A stretch of DNA of 64,000 nt from positions 22,271,309 through 22,335,308 of the forward strand of contig NC_092698.1 in assembly GCF_964275005.1 (NCBI RefSeq), given 5' to 3'. Numbering within the stretch: position 1 is the first letter of the stretch; every line of letters starts with the position of its first letter. The position numbers and the translations under genes are program-made. Under the pieces are notes generated by a model, which was given only the letters and a program-made list of their open reading frames with translations, searched no databases and was not told the DNA's origin. Of this stretch, positions 12,501 through 27,500 are shown in pieces. Source of the stretch: Diadema setosum (Eukaryota > Echinodermata > Echinoidea > Diadematoida > Diadematidae).

Positions 12501-15500
12501 CCGTCCTTAACGGGCTTAAAATACAAAAACAAAAAACATACATTAAGAATCCCAGTGAGTCTCTGCTGGTAGTAGGGAATATGTGTCATGTATGAGCTGT
12601 TTGCATTTTCTGTTCATTTAGTATTGTTTTTCATATTCTTTTATGTATTCATGTAATTATATGTAGTGAGGTTTTTTGTTTGGTTTTTGTTTTTGTTTTG
12701 TCATTCCCTGTCAATTTTTTTAAATCTCAGATGATCACAAGATGTGGCCTGCTGACAACTTGTGTAGATGATAAACTATAAAGAATTAATGATTTTTACA
12801 CTGTTGTCCTCATGATCAGTATACACGATATCCGTTTTTAGAATCTTGGCAGATTTTTTTTTTATCTCCCTCTTGTGATAAGTCTAGTGCACAACACTTG
12901 ACCGGCGTGACAGAAAGTTTGAAGAAAAATGACCAAAGCAAACATGTGGCACCTCTGCCCTCCGGTGAAAACTCAAGATTTGGGTTTTAGTTGCGACGTG
13001 CAAATCAAAATCCCTTCTTCTCTTGAGGAACCCTCTCAGAAACACTACATGATAAATGCAATAATTGACATTGGGCGCAGCATGGTTGCTAGCGGCAATT
13101 TAGAGAGTGTCTAAGAGACAGGTTCAACATTTTTTTTGTGTGCTTCCATTTTTTCAGGTACCGATTGGGTGAACCCGGATGACCCCAACGTCATTGCCGA
13201 GAACGAGCTGCTTAGTGCAGCCAATGCCATTGAGGCCGCTGCCAGGAAACTGGCCCAGCTGAAACCCCGCCAAGGTGCTAGGGTGAGTCAACCTGCATTA
13301 TTTTTTTCTCTCCCCTCCCCTTCCCCCACGTCCCCTTCCCCCTTCTTCCCCCTTGCCCTCATTCTCATGTTCGCACAAGCTTATCATGATATGAAGACTA
13401 TGTTAGCATTCGTGTAGTGACGAAACCTTTTCATGGAATTACATGTACAGACAAAGATGGAAAATTTTGGGAAGGATGCACAAATTTTACCTTGTAACCA
13501 GTGAAAGGTAAAAAGATGATCTCTTATTTTCAGTTGTTTTGTTGTTGCTTCTTGAACACATTGTAAATCTCTTTTTTTGTCACACATTTTTTTTCCTAAT
13601 CTGGCAATAATAACAGACAGAAGAAAGTCCAGCAAATTCGAAAGTGAGACAGAGACCTTTGTCCAGTGTATTATCGTGCTAGATATGGAGTTTAATTGGC
13701 TGGTGCAAAAGGAAATGACAAAGGGTGAAAAGGGTGAAAAAAAACACTGAGTGTGTGTCTGAAGCAAAATATAGTGACAAATTTTTACTTGAGGACATTT
13801 GTCACCTCAACTCTCAACAAATTGAAATTACAACTGTACAAGCTCTGTAAGGTATTAATCTGTTCAAATTATTTTCTAAGTAAGAAAAAGCAGATGAGAG
13901 AGAGAAAGAGTGAGAGTGATAGATATGTACAAAGATAGTAGAAGAGATAGATAAAAAATATGTATTGTAGAGATACATAGAGAAATAGATACAATGTGGA
14001 TAGAAAGATGGTACGAGAGAGATAGAGGAAGAGATAGATATAGATATATGGAGAGAGAGAAAAACAGGTAGACAGACAGGGGTAGATAGGTACATATATA
14101 TCAAGAAAGAGAGAGATAGATAGATATATAAAGAGAGGGAGATAAGGATGGAGAGTGAGTATGATTTCAAACCCAACCCACCCTTGTTTGTGTCACCCAG
14201 TGAGGCCCAATTGAGAACAGATCTTCACTTTTGTTTGTGATCCTTGGCTTTGTTCTCCCGCCCTCATTTCATGATGACATCATCATATTCCCCACAGTCG
14301 CATGCATCCTTCTTTTAAATATGACTTTGTTGTGTACATGTGTGTGTATTCATGTGTGTGTGTTTTTCTCTGGGTGTGCTGTATCTATACACAGAATTTC
14401 AACATCATTTGTGCATGTATGGCTTTGTGCATGCATGCCTTTCTGGCTGAACAGAGGTTGTGTGTGTGTATGTGTAATATGTACTTGCTAAAAGCTAGTT
14501 TTTGCACTGAGAGATTCTACTGCATTCATTAGTTGTTGTTTTTCTGGTTTTCCATGTCAAAGATATAATATTTATTTTCATAGATAAGGTTTTGAACAGA
14601 TATTTCTTGACTTTGCCTATCCTCAGTAGGCACTGCTAGCACTTGAGCAGCAAAAACTGAACACTTTGCAGTGATGTGCAGATTATTATTATTTTTTTTT
14701 AAATCAAGTGTAGTTTCTTTATTTTGGTCTTTTATTATGTGATATTTATGTAGGAAATAAAAAGATTTATTCAAATTCAAGTATATCTTTATAGAATATA
14801 TGCAATGAATGTTGTTTGTGCACCTATTACACTTAAAAAAAGTGGAAAGATTTCTTGTAAGTTATAAAGCATTTGAATATAAATGTTGCATGTTTTTAAG
14901 ATGTAGCAGTGGAGGATCATTGTTATGTGTGTATGACTGTACATGGAAAGTGTTGCTAATGCTTGCCGTCTGTCGTCTTTTCATATCTCATCTGCTTATG
15001 TCAGCTTGTCTGTTTGTCTTGTTTGTTGTTTCCGTCTGTCTGTCCTGCCCCCCACATTCTTCCAAATTTCGTACGCTCCTTCTGGATGTTTGTGCAGTCT
15101 GGCCCGTGTACTGCCCACGACACCCCGTTTTGGGACAGAGTGTTGCGCGGACAAGACTTGGCGTTTGTATGTCGCAGTGCTAGCATGGGGCGGTGCGCTT
15201 GTCACCTCTTTTCTCTCGTTTAGTTCCAAATTCTCAATTTAGGCCCCTCTCCTCCCTGCTTTCCCCCCCCCCCCCCCTCTCAATCTGGAATGTATATCTG
15301 AAGTCTTATATATAACCAAGCATCTTCTTCATCCTAATTTATAGTAGTTAGAAATCGGAATGATTGTTCCCCAAGTCGTAGCAACCAGAGAATGCTGAAA
15401 GAAAGTCGAGGAATGTTTAGCATAAAAACTCCTTGTGATTATTCCTTTTTGGTTTATGGTGCTATGGGTTATCCCACCCCCTCTCTCACTCCCCTTGCTG

Positions 15501-18500
15501 TCCTGTGGGAAGTATGCTTCAAGTTTTATTTCAAGAGATTGGGTATAGAGTATAAGTTTATCCCTCAGCTAGCAGTGCTGACTGTAGCTCTGTCTTTGTG
15601 AATGCCTATCAAAATCCATAATTTGGTGAAGATTTGTCTGTATCTGACACTTGCCATTAAAAGTGACTACTTATGCATCCATTTTTTTTCCCAGAAATAT
15701 AATTTCTTACAAAAATCATCATGGTCATATGTACAATTGTAATGATTTGGTTTTATTTTAGCAAAGGGAGAAATTAATGCCAACCTGATTATTTACTGTT
15801 CTTGACTGATGCAAATAATGCCTTCCTTTCAAATAAGCAAGGAGGATTGGTGTGAAAATATACTGAGCTAATCAAAAACACCAGCAAGAATCCCTTTTTC
15901 AGTTCATTGCCAAAATCAAATTTCATTCATTTTCAGTTACTGAAAAGCTGTCCCTTCATTTGCATATTAAAGAGACTTCCAATTTTAAACTTAACTTATC
16001 CTACTCAGGTTTGAGAGAATAGGTGTATGTTTTACACATTTTGTAGAAGCAACCTTTTGTCAATGTCAATACTCTCCTGGTTAACCTTTAACCTCTCACC
16101 TCTCCCCCTTAAAAAAACACACAAAAATACAATAACAACAAGAAGAACAACAAATTGACAGAATGACTCGCTTGTTTTTTAGGTAAACAGACATATTGTG
16201 AAGGGACAGACTCTTGTACAGACATTTTGCGACTGTGCACTGCGTCATCTGCTCAGTCCAACACAGCTTCCTAGCTACTCCTTCCGCCCCCCCCCCCCCA
16301 CCATTTCCACTTTGGCAGGTAGCTGCCTGGCTGCCTGTTTGGAATTTAAAGCCAGAGAAAGAAAGGGGGAAAAAAATGCTGACCCAACATTGAACTTTAT
16401 CCCGTGTCTGGTAGAGAGGGTTAAAAAAGGGGGGAATTGATCAGGGCCTGTTTCCACCCCTGCGCGTCAAAATGTCACGGCACCTGCACACGCTCCCCGG
16501 AAGAAGGGAGTGTGTGGAAGCATGACCCTTCTTCTACAAACTCCCCTCCGGATCCCCCCCTCCTACTGCCCCGCCCCCTCCCCTTGACTGCTGACCAACA
16601 TGCCAATTGCCCCATATTTTTATAAAGCATGACATGACTTGAGCATACTGTTGATGTTTTTTCTTTCATTTCTGTTGTTACATTCAATGTGAATTTGAGT
16701 GCCTTTCTTCTCATATTTGGATAGACAGCCATGATGAATTTTGGAAGTTAAATGAATGCAGGAGTTTTTTTTTTTGTTTTTGTTTTTTACTCATAGTTTG
16801 TATAGTATTGATCTCAGACATTCACTGTGTATGTAAAGTTTCAAAGCCCAAACTACATTCATGTACAATCGTAGCTACAGTGACTGTTGGATTATATTCT
16901 TATTATGAAGAATGTTCATATACCAAAGTGCAGAAATAACTATGTCTGTGAAATGAAAGAGCACTTCAAGAGCACTTCAAGTGTGTATGTATAAGATGGA
17001 TATTAAATCAACTTGAACATGGTGCGGTGAAAAAACAATTTTAGACCAGTCAAAAATTAGTCCAAAAAGAAAGAGTACTGTTTTATGAGCATTACAATGG
17101 TGAAAAATTGATTTAAAAAAAATCAGATAGAAATTAAGGAAGCTGCTTGTATGAAATTGCAAAGTTTTGCTAATTTTCACAAAACAGTTCTTGAACAGTC
17201 AATATGACTATGCAAATGAGTGAGTAGATGATTTTATCACCTAATGTAGTGATGACATCATTAGCTAACTCATTTGCATATATTCATGTCAACTGCTAGA
17301 ACTTTTTTTTTTTTTTAAAAGGTTAGGTTATCTTTAACATTTCGTAACTTCCTTACTTTTAATGTGATTTTGATAAGATTTTCATTGTTGCACTTGTACA
17401 TTGTTGGTCTTTTTTTTTTTTCAAATCAAGTTGAATCTGATCCAGAATTGTCCTTAGATTGCTATTTCTTGACACAAAGAATTGGATACGTGAAGGGAGT
17501 GTGTCTCCTAGAGCAGCTTTTGCATGAATACAACAGAGTTGGCATCAGGTTCGAAGGAGGAAACCCATAGGCAAAGGCTCACTTGCCTTCTGGCTTTCTG
17601 AGCGATTTATATTCAGCACTTCTTGTGGCGGAGAAATGAACACTGTGACGTAAATAGGAGGTGGGAATGGGGGACCCAAAGGGATCGGATGTCTGTGAGC
17701 GTGTGTTTAGAGGTTGCCACGGCAACAAAATGTCACTAATAGTCCATGCTGGATTAGATGGAATTATTTAGACTTCTCCTTTCGTATCCACCTGAAATGA
17801 ATACACTTGGCAAACGAGTCGAAATTGGCGCTACCATATACAAGTTTTATTCATGGCAGAACATTAGCAGTGAGATATCCCCATTTTTTGTGTGGAGGGG
17901 AGGTCAAACAGTTATTAATCATTCTCTGTTAGTCTTTTGAGCGTTCAATAATCCCTGTTCATGTAGAGGTGTGTGTAGAATGAGATCAGTTTTACCTTGC
18001 AACGAGAGCTCACAAAATTATGTTTCAAAGATAATGTACACATGAGAGCATTTATATGTGATGTACCCAGCATACTCTCCTCTAGAAAAACCCAGGGTGC
18101 TGCTAACTCCCTTGCCCCACTCGTACTTGCCGGAGGCAACTTAAACTCACTGTCTTCCTAGTGATAATGAGTGATCACTTGCCTGTGGGTAGTGTGGAGC
18201 CCTTAGGTAGGCCCAATGCCCATGTGGGCCAGTGGGAGAAATATCTTTTGTAATGCCTGGAGACTGTTTACATGAAGTCCACCCAAAATATGAATTTGTT
18301 GAATAAAGCCAAAATGGTGAGGGGTACAGGATAGTGAAAGATTTACCAAATTCTAATAAAGAATAAGAAAGATGGAAAAAGAAAAAAAAATGGGATTCCA
18401 TTGAGATTTTTGTCTATATTATATTTCTGATTAGTTTCCCTTTGTTTGCATTTGTGTAAAAATAAGGAAGTAATGAAATTTTGAAGGTGGGACCAATCAA

Positions 18501-21500
18501 AGAGAAATTGACAAAATTGAAATGTGAGCTCACCTTTCATCTGCTCCGTGCATAAAATTCTGTAAAATCTCTCTTCTTTTTTTTTTTTTGTACTTTTGCT
18601 GACGGAATATATTTTTTGCATGTGAGGGTCATGTAGAAAAATGTTTACAATGATTGTATTCAAGGTGCTTGTATGACTGAAAATATACTTAATGGGAAAA
18701 AGAAATGTCTTATTTAAATAGTTTTGAGCAAATGAAGGGGGAGGGAATGAACTTGCATGTGGTATCAAGGAATTGTCAGTTTGTGTTTAATTGATTACAG
18801 CTTTAAAAAAAATCATAGATTTCATAGCTTTGATCAGAAATTTCTCAAACTTTTGCTGTCCTGTTTCTCTAGATTTTCCACCTCTATTCACACTAACTAA
18901 TTTTCAGGGTGGACTTCCCGTTTAACATATTGAGTTGAGTCAGATTTAGCACAATGATGTTACTGTCAAGAATTCTGTCATATCAAAAGCTGATGAGATT
19001 TTGATGCCTTTACGATAAGTCATTTGATGCATTCAAGTTATTTTGTACTCTACATGTAAAGTTCCTCGATGTCCCAAATATACGCTGCACATATGTATAC
19101 TGCTCAAGAGACTATTTATTATTTTGTTTTTTTGTGTGGGTTTTTTTTACCATAGAACAAGACAAAGTGCCCTTCAGTTATCCTACTTGATCCTGGGTGA
19201 AGAAAATATTTCCCTGTATCTTCTTGCAAATTCCACTTTTTAATTTTAGAACTTTTATTTATGCATCCCCACGTGATAATGTGTTGGTGTGTTATGTTTA
19301 AAAGGTGGCTCTACAAATCACTGGCAGGGATCAGTGATCACAATCTATACTGTGAAACCAGGAAATATCGCAATTTGATTGTACACATGGATTAAATGAT
19401 TTCTCTCCCCAGCCCACCCCCGCCCCCACCCCCACCCGAAAACGATGAAGTCAGGAGTCCCAATCAATCTCTCAAACATGACTGTACATGTGTGTTCCTC
19501 TGGCATTATTTGCACGCTGATGACTTCAAAATAAACTGTTTTAATTCAACTGGCTCAGCAGATAGATAATGCGCACAATTGAAGATTTCCTGTGTCAATC
19601 GTTGTGCAAGCGTCCGTTTGTTTCTATGACTGGGGAGGTCAAAATTTGATAGCTTTCTGGTAGATTGTTGGCCAAGTTCTGTTTATTTTTGTTTCCATCC
19701 CCCCCCCCCCCTCCGACGGGGAAATATATCACCTTCACTTGCCTTCTGATTCATTCTGAGCGTAATAGGAAACTAAATAATGAAAAGTTTCAATATGCAA
19801 GCTCTCAGAGCGCATTGTGGTGCTAATTGATGTTCATGATTGTTAGTAGAAGTTGAAATATTAAATCTACACACTATCTGCAGCCTTTATAAATGAATTA
19901 AAAAATACAACTGTAAATGAATGAATGAATAGATAAATACACACATAAATAAATAAATAAATAAATAAATAGATAAGTGAGTAAATAAGTAAATAAATAA
20001 ATAAATGAATAAATAAATAAATGAGTAAATAAGTTAATAAACAAATGGATGGATGAATGAATTATCATCCAATGCAATAATAATCATTGTACATGTTTAC
20101 AAATATGTAGTGACATGAAAAAAGCAAGGATGATAGGAACCACAAAACAGTGTGAACACAAGTTGTGTCTGGCCCCTTGTAATTATAGCAATCAGGGGTT
20201 TGCAGAGGAAACACATAATGTAAGAGAACACTGTTGATCAGAGCTGCCAAGTCTCCCAGAAAAACTGAAATATCTCCTGAAAAAAAAAGCCTCCCAATTT
20301 GGTAACTGTAATTGGCTATCGAGATGCATATATGTAGCACACAAATATTTTCATAATACATGTAGCTTCAACATATTTTTGGAATTCTTTTGATTTTGAT
20401 GGTGAATGGAGCGATTAAGAGAGACAATGGTGTTGGTTATTACTCATGAGGGTTATAAAGAAAGCCAAAATGAATTTTGCCCATTGCATGCGCAGTAGTT
20501 ACCACAGTAGTGGGCCATGTGCAAAGTGTATGATTAACCCTTCCCATATCAAAGACTTTGGGCAGTGTGCACAACGCTATGGGGGTTTTCTATGCCAATT
20601 GGCACCCAAAGCACATAAAGGGTTTAATGGCTATTAAGAAAACTTTAAAAGTGATCTCAAGACAAGGCTTCGGGAAATGACAGAGATGCCTTGGGCACAT
20701 TCACCATTGGGAAAAAAACAGGAAGAAAAATGTTAAACTTATCAATCTTAACTTCATCTCATTCTCCTCAAAACTCAACTCTGCCGTCATATTATCTCAG
20801 GGTACCCCGGCAATTTGGCTCTTGAGCCAGGGGCTATCTACAACCATCAAGGAAGAGGTTTGTCAGAAATGATCACCACTCCGATCCGTAATATTTGTAA
20901 TTATTTATAGAATTGCAATCCACCGGTGAGAAATATGAGACCGTTTTTCCAAAGAAGTGATCAGATATCCCTGCCGTATCACTTTTTTTTTTTTTTTTTT
21001 TTTTGGGGGGGGGGGGGAAGGGATGGTTGGGGTGGTTCATCTCTCCCTATCTCAATTCCTTTTCTCTCCCTCTCCGCCTCTCACTGCTACAGTACTTTCA
21101 TATGTGATACATTTCACGGGAAATGGGGTATGGTGTGGGGGGGGGGAAGTTGGGAGAAATATGTTGTTTGTCAAAGAAAGTCCACTGAAGGTGGTTTGTA
21201 TGTCAGCTTCTGTCTCGTCCTGAATTCCCAAAATGTTCTGTAGTCATACAGAAACACTCCGTCTGCCTCTCGACACACTCTCGCTCATGTTTCTCGACTG
21301 ATTCCATCAAGGGCTGTACCGTGTACTTTACAGTGATGGCTGCAAGCAGATGGGGGACAGCCCATAGTTTCCCCCCTCATGTAGTCTTGATTCCCGTTTA
21401 CCCCACCCCACCCCACCCCCCATCCCTCCCCACCCATTCTCTGGTGCAGACGCGCCACTCGTACTTCGTGTTGCGTGATCCTGCGTTAGCCCTCCTATAT

Positions 21501-24500
21501 ATCATTACAAATATATAGTTTGTCTTTTTTGTTCGGGGGGCTACCCTGGTGAGGTTTTAAGAGGCTGCCTGCCGTATGGTTGTCGTTGGTGTGGGGCACA
21601 CTGTGGGTGTGTGTAGAAATCCGGGAACATGTATTGGAGACTCCCCTTCACGCTACAGGAATCACAGATTAACATGATTTTTGTGAGTACACGATGCTGC
21701 AATCCTGATTAATCTGTCTTCTTGATTTACTAAACTGCAGTCTGAACTTCAAGTCTTGCTCTTTCTGACTGTGGAACAGTTTGAAAACAGAGCTGTTCAT
21801 GTTTTCCTCCTTCCCACACATTATGTATGACATGTGACATGTAATTATCCAGTTGCTGATAATCATGATTAATCGGTCCAACTCTTGATAAATTGTTATT
21901 TCACAGTGTGCTGCTCTTGATCTGAATATTTGATCGTATTAGGGCACATTTGCAATTTTTGCTCAGGTTTATTCACTTTCACTTGTTGTTCACTTTTGAA
22001 TTGTACTTCATGAGAACTGTCATGTACAACCACAGTGTACATGTAGTGTTAGTTGGAGAATTGATGTGAAGGTTGTTATTGTTGTATATAGATACCTTTT
22101 ATACCTTTTATTGACTTTTGTGTATTAACTTTTCTGCATGGAGTCTTGGTATAATTGATACGAATAAGAAAAGCAGTACAAACTGTAGTTGTAAGTCTTA
22201 TATTTGTTGATATCATTTTACCATGAATAACTGTGCCCTGAGCATTGGGTCCATATCCCCAGCCCCCATCCCGACCCCGCCCCCAATGGTATTGCCCACC
22301 AATTTCGTCCCATTTCTTATGGCTTGTGTCAAAGTGGACATAGTGCACCCCCCTGTGTGGAATGGTCCAAATCCAGGAGTATGTATGATACCCTGCCTGA
22401 TATGTTTATGTTGGGTTGTGAGGGTGGGCCAATTGCGCCCTCTTCTTTGCAGTTCACCCCAACATGGACGTAGCATGCGGTGCCTCATGATAATCAGTGC
22501 GTCGTCTTCGTGACCCCCGGGGCATGTGCGTCTGTCGCCCTCTGTCGAAAGGGATGTTGTTCGCGTTGTTACGTATTGGTGGTGTGAAGAGAATGTGTTC
22601 CATTTTATGAGTTTGTTTCTGTGTGTCTCTGTGTTTGCTATGTCATAGACTTGAATGTGCTTCTTACATTTCAATCAGTATATGCATGTTTGCTTCTCAA
22701 AGTTAAGCACATTCTTGAGGCCTCTCCATTATAAAAGATATGGGAACTTCATAGGAAACCTGTATGTGTAGCACCTTTGCAGTGCAGTGCAATAGGACAA
22801 TGTTCCGAAAGGTGACATAGATAGTAGCAATGATTATATAATAATCATTTATGCTCCTTAAATACATACAAAGTCATTGAGCATGACAGCAGAATAAGAC
22901 TTGTTAAGTGTGAACCAAAGAAGCTCAACATGTATGGGAGGGATCAGATAGTGTAGGAAGTTGTTCTTGTTGTTGTAGTTTTGTTTAGGATCCAAAGAAT
23001 AGAGGCACTACTAGTCACAGTGTAAACCTCATTGCACCTTTCCCTTTTAGATGCATCATATGTACCTATGTTGTCATTTTATAGGTGACTCGTTCTGACC
23101 TGTGTTTTTTGTTTAAATTGTTTTTGTCAGTGTATTGTGTTTTTGTGTTAGGTTATTTTGTCATCTGTCTTGATATGACAAGTTTGACTGGGTCAAGCCT
23201 ACACATAACTCATAAATGCACTTGAAGTAGCTCACTCCTGATGTCCAAGGTGTGTAGCACAAGGTGTTAAGTATTCATAACAAAATGACAGGATACCGGA
23301 AGAAGGGCTTTTGATGGCGGATTGTCGTAAGAGGTGTCAAAAGTGTGGAATGTGAGCATGTACATACCTCCAGCGTGCATGACCAGTACTTTGCATCCAA
23401 CTCTTGCGTGAAAATATGGATGATGATTGATGAATAATTCAGTATTGATGGCAGTCTCATCTGCGTCCAGTTTGCGATATAACGTTTCTGATCATTAGCT
23501 GCCAAAATGTTGATGATTGTTTATTCACTGCATGGATTTCTGATCTTCTTTTAACTGTTTGTCATTTTCTTGCCTCCATTCTCTTCTGCCTTCTCTTCTT
23601 TTCTTTCGTTCTGTCCATCAACCCTCTCTTTCTCTCCATCTCTCTCTCTCTCCTATCTTCTGAGCAGAAAGCAGACGACAGTCTCAACTTTGAGGAGCAG
23701 ATTCTGGAGGCGGCAAAGGCGATCGCCGCGGCAACAAGCGCTCTGGTGAAAGCAGCGGGAGCTGCACAGAGGGAGCTTGTCTCGCAGGGTCGAGTGAGTG
23801 AAGCCGCCACGCTCGGTGGCAGACATAAGATTAACAAAGAAAGAGAGAATCTCCAACAACTCAGTCTTAACTTTACTTTTTTGTGTGAATGAAATTTTTA
23901 AAAATGGTTTAAAAAGAGGAGAAACTCATTTGTAATATTGTAGTTTTTAGTAGTTGTTGTTAATGATTTGGAGAGACCTACATGCATTGTTATCAAGAAT
24001 ACTTTAGATGAGCCCATTATCTTGGACATTGTAATCAAGTTCCTCAAATGAAGTACAAACAATGCAAATCATTTTCCAATCAAAGTTCAAATAAATGCCA
24101 CTCTGTCACCTGCTCCAAGAGGTATTGCAACATGTCAGTGTCGGAATCCAAGCGTAAGACATTCATAATGCTGTGCACTTTGGTATTTAGTTACTTATAA
24201 TTAAGTAAAGTAAGTGTACATGTAGGTGTATTAGAGAAATTGATTGCTCTCAAGAGCACAAACTTCACTGCTTTCTCCTTGCATATCGTTCCAAAAACAG
24301 GTGCAGTCGAACCCGTCCCCCTACAGCGAGGACGGCCAGTGGTCCATGGGCCTCATCTCGGCGGCCCGCAAGGTGGCCGCGGCCACCCAGGGCCTGTGCG
24401 AGTCGGCCAACTCGGTGGTGCAGGGCCACGCCAGCCAGGAGCGGCTGATCGGTTCCGCCAAGCAGGTGGCCAGCTCCACTGCCCAGCTTCTGGTGGCCTG

Positions 24501-27500
24501 CAAGGTCAAGGCGGACACACACAGCGAGTCCATGAGACGACTGCAGGTTTGTCCACTCTCTCCTCTCACACTCAGTTTGTTTTGTTTCTGTTGCCCCGTC
24601 CGTACAAGTTATTCCCTTTCTCGGAGTGTACCCTCATCAACTTCATTTATAATTGAAATGTGCTCAGCCCCACGTCAGTGCTAAATGCGTGATGTTGGTG
24701 TGTTCACCCTTAAGTCTCCTCAATTACAAAGAACCTTTTTTTAAGTTATCACCACATACGTGTCCCATCGCCATGGTAACCTGCAGACAGTAATGCCAAG
24801 AAAGCTGCAAGATGAGGTGATCTGGCTGAAAAGAGAGAAATAGAACCGCAGCTGGAGGTGACCAAAGATGATATATTTTGATGGGAACGATGTAGATTGA
24901 CACTAAAATAGTTATATGAAATGATGGGGCAAAAGATACAAAACAAAGAATGTCTTTGAAAATGTGAAAAGGTTATTATCCATCCATAACTTCAGCTTGG
25001 AATGTCCCATGATGATATGATGTGGTAAGGCAGGAAATGTATGAACACGCAATGATGTAGACAAAATACTGGAGTCAAGGTCAAAGGCAGAGGATAATGA
25101 ATTTTGGCTGAAATTCCAATGTCCAGTCATAGCTTCAACTGGGGAAGTCCAGTGCAAATGTAATTAGATGAGAAAGATAGATATAACTGGTGAGATATTC
25201 TCTTCTTACAAAGGGGTGAAAAGTCAATCCCCTGGGATGGGAGTCACACTATCAGTAAGTCTCGTGAGAAGGCAGAGGTTTCTCAGTCAACTTGGTGTCG
25301 CACTTGGGTTACCCTAGCTAGGGAACGAAATACTACCGGTCCACATCTAAGCCAAAGACTGTGACCGTTTATTTGTCCTTGACGAATTCTGTTCAGAGAC
25401 ACAAAATCATCTCCCACCTGGCGATGTGTGGTGCATTCTCCTCCAACCCTCCCCCCAAGATGAAAAGACTTTTTAAGTTTGCTGGGCAATGCGAACAGGG
25501 TGTCTTGAACCCTAGTAACAAACAGCAGGTTTTATGGTTAATGATGTGCTTTTTTATTTGTTATTATTATTATTATTTCAAAGCAGATGTAGACAGTCAC
25601 CAAATTTGGTATTCACACCATGAATGTCCATTTTCGACACAAGACCGCAAATTTTATGCACCATCTGCAGACCACGGTCTACGTGTATGTTCATACAATA
25701 CCATTGCACTTCGAGCTTAAAGGACATGTGCACCTTCAAATACATGTGGATTGAGTGAATGCAGCAATACTAATTGAACACATCAGTGAGAGTTTAAGAA
25801 AAATCAGGCAATCCATTCAAAAGTTATGAATTTTTGGAGTTTCTGCGCAGTCACTGCTGGATGAGAAAACTACTACAGTTTATGATGTCACATATGACAT
25901 CATAAACTATGAAACTGTAAAATATGAAGAGAGCTTCACAAATTTTTTTTTGTTGTTGTTGTTGTTGAAAAGTACACATTCCCTTAACTTGTCATTGATG
26001 TATGTTAGGGGTAACATTATTCCTCCTTCCTTCTAAAAAAGGCAAGTCCAGTGCTCTTTTATTATGCAAGAAAAGTGAAATTATGTTAAATTTTATTTAT
26101 CTTTATATCATTCTACACATGTGAAATCACAAACTGTAGTACTCTTCTCGTCCACGATGGCAGCACTGAAACTTCAAAAACTCCTAACTTTTAAAGGGAT
26201 TGTCCAATGCTTCTCAAACCTTCAGTGATGTGTTCTATTAGTATTGTTGCGTTTTCTCAATCCAAATGTAGATGAAGGTGAACGTGTCTTTTAAAGGGCA
26301 GAGAGGGAGAGAGAGAGATCTACTGGCAGCAATGTGTCTCATCAAAGTAATACTACTGTCACTTCATATCAAAATGGGACCATAATACCGTAACAATTCT
26401 ACGCAAGTGTGCAATACTCTCTAACGCTTTCTCTCTCCATTGTGCCTTGCTTAGAGTACAACTCAAAATTTGCTCACAAGCTGTTGCTTGGTGTGCATTG
26501 TAAATGCTCTCCGAAGGGGAATGGTACGTGGACCGACGTCAAAATTTTCAAATTTTCCCACAGATGAGCCGTAGATTGCAAACACAGGCACCAGAGACAC
26601 CCATGTTTTGGTTTCCCATTTTAGTACCTTACATTATGCTGTGCCAAACCCAGGCCCGACTCTATTATTTTTATAGTCACCACATTCGTGAACTGAGAAT
26701 TCATGTTTTGGTTTGATCGTGCCTTCCTGCTGAAGTCCATAGGACGTCGAGTAAAGTTGCTGTTACGGTTTATATATGCTTCACTTTGTTCAAGGACAAT
26801 AGAAGACGGATGTTACGTGTGTGTGTACATATACCTTGGCCTATGCATTCTGAGATTTCGTCAATGTTATTAAGCAAAGTTTAGGTGGAAAGTTTTCTAA
26901 CTAGTAGTGGGAGGAACCTAAAGGGGAAGGAATCCAATGTGGGAAACTAGGCACACCTTGTGTGTTGGGATGATCCTCCAATTTCTTGATTCGTAGGAAG
27001 ATGAGGTCGGGAAATCTTGTAATGATTTTTTGGAGGTTCAAAAGCCTGACACACAGTTAGTGTTCACAAAGCAGTGTTAATGAAAAGCTGAAATGGCACT
27101 TGTACATGTAGATATCAGCAGAGCTATCCAGGATATAGTTTGAAATTTCTCATTGTGTGGTCAGAGTGTTTCGAGATAACTAGAAGCCCAAAAATTCCCG
27201 AGTATGTGCCAGAGAAATTTCTGACTTGTTACCACTTCTGGTGATAAGAAATTGTGTTATCCCCTCCCCCACACACACATACAACTTATGAACAATGTCT
27301 TGGGCATCTCATTAGTCGGAGGAAGCAAGTAATGAACGGGAGAAACTTTACTTGGTCCAAGAATCAACCTACTACTTTGCATGTTCATGTAGTTTGCAGC
27401 GAAAGCTGTGAAGTGCGTCTTTCTCGCACACTGCTGCTTTCTTTGTCCTTTAGTGTAGACAACTTGTTGTAGTTAGGTAGAAAACAAAGCGGAACGACAC

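Larger units (their letters stand above)
13283..23667 (+). other. 10.4-kb talin intron, no internal exon
   Basis: Flanking exons end KPRQGAR and begin KADDSLNFEE, which are adjacent in talin, so nothing is missing. Besides the repeats listed separately, it holds pyrimidine tracts (13300-13360, 23570-23660), a T18/G13 junction at about 20982-21017 and C-runs at 15264-15280, 16289-16299 and 19699-19711. Several open frames of 80-150 codons occur but lack splice signals or codon structure. I see no RNA gene. Confidence 0.7.

Noticed and set aside
22213-22674. 153-codon minus-strand frame in the 10.4-kb talin intron
   Set aside because: No recognisable domain, no splice signals, composition driven by a C-rich tract on the other strand.
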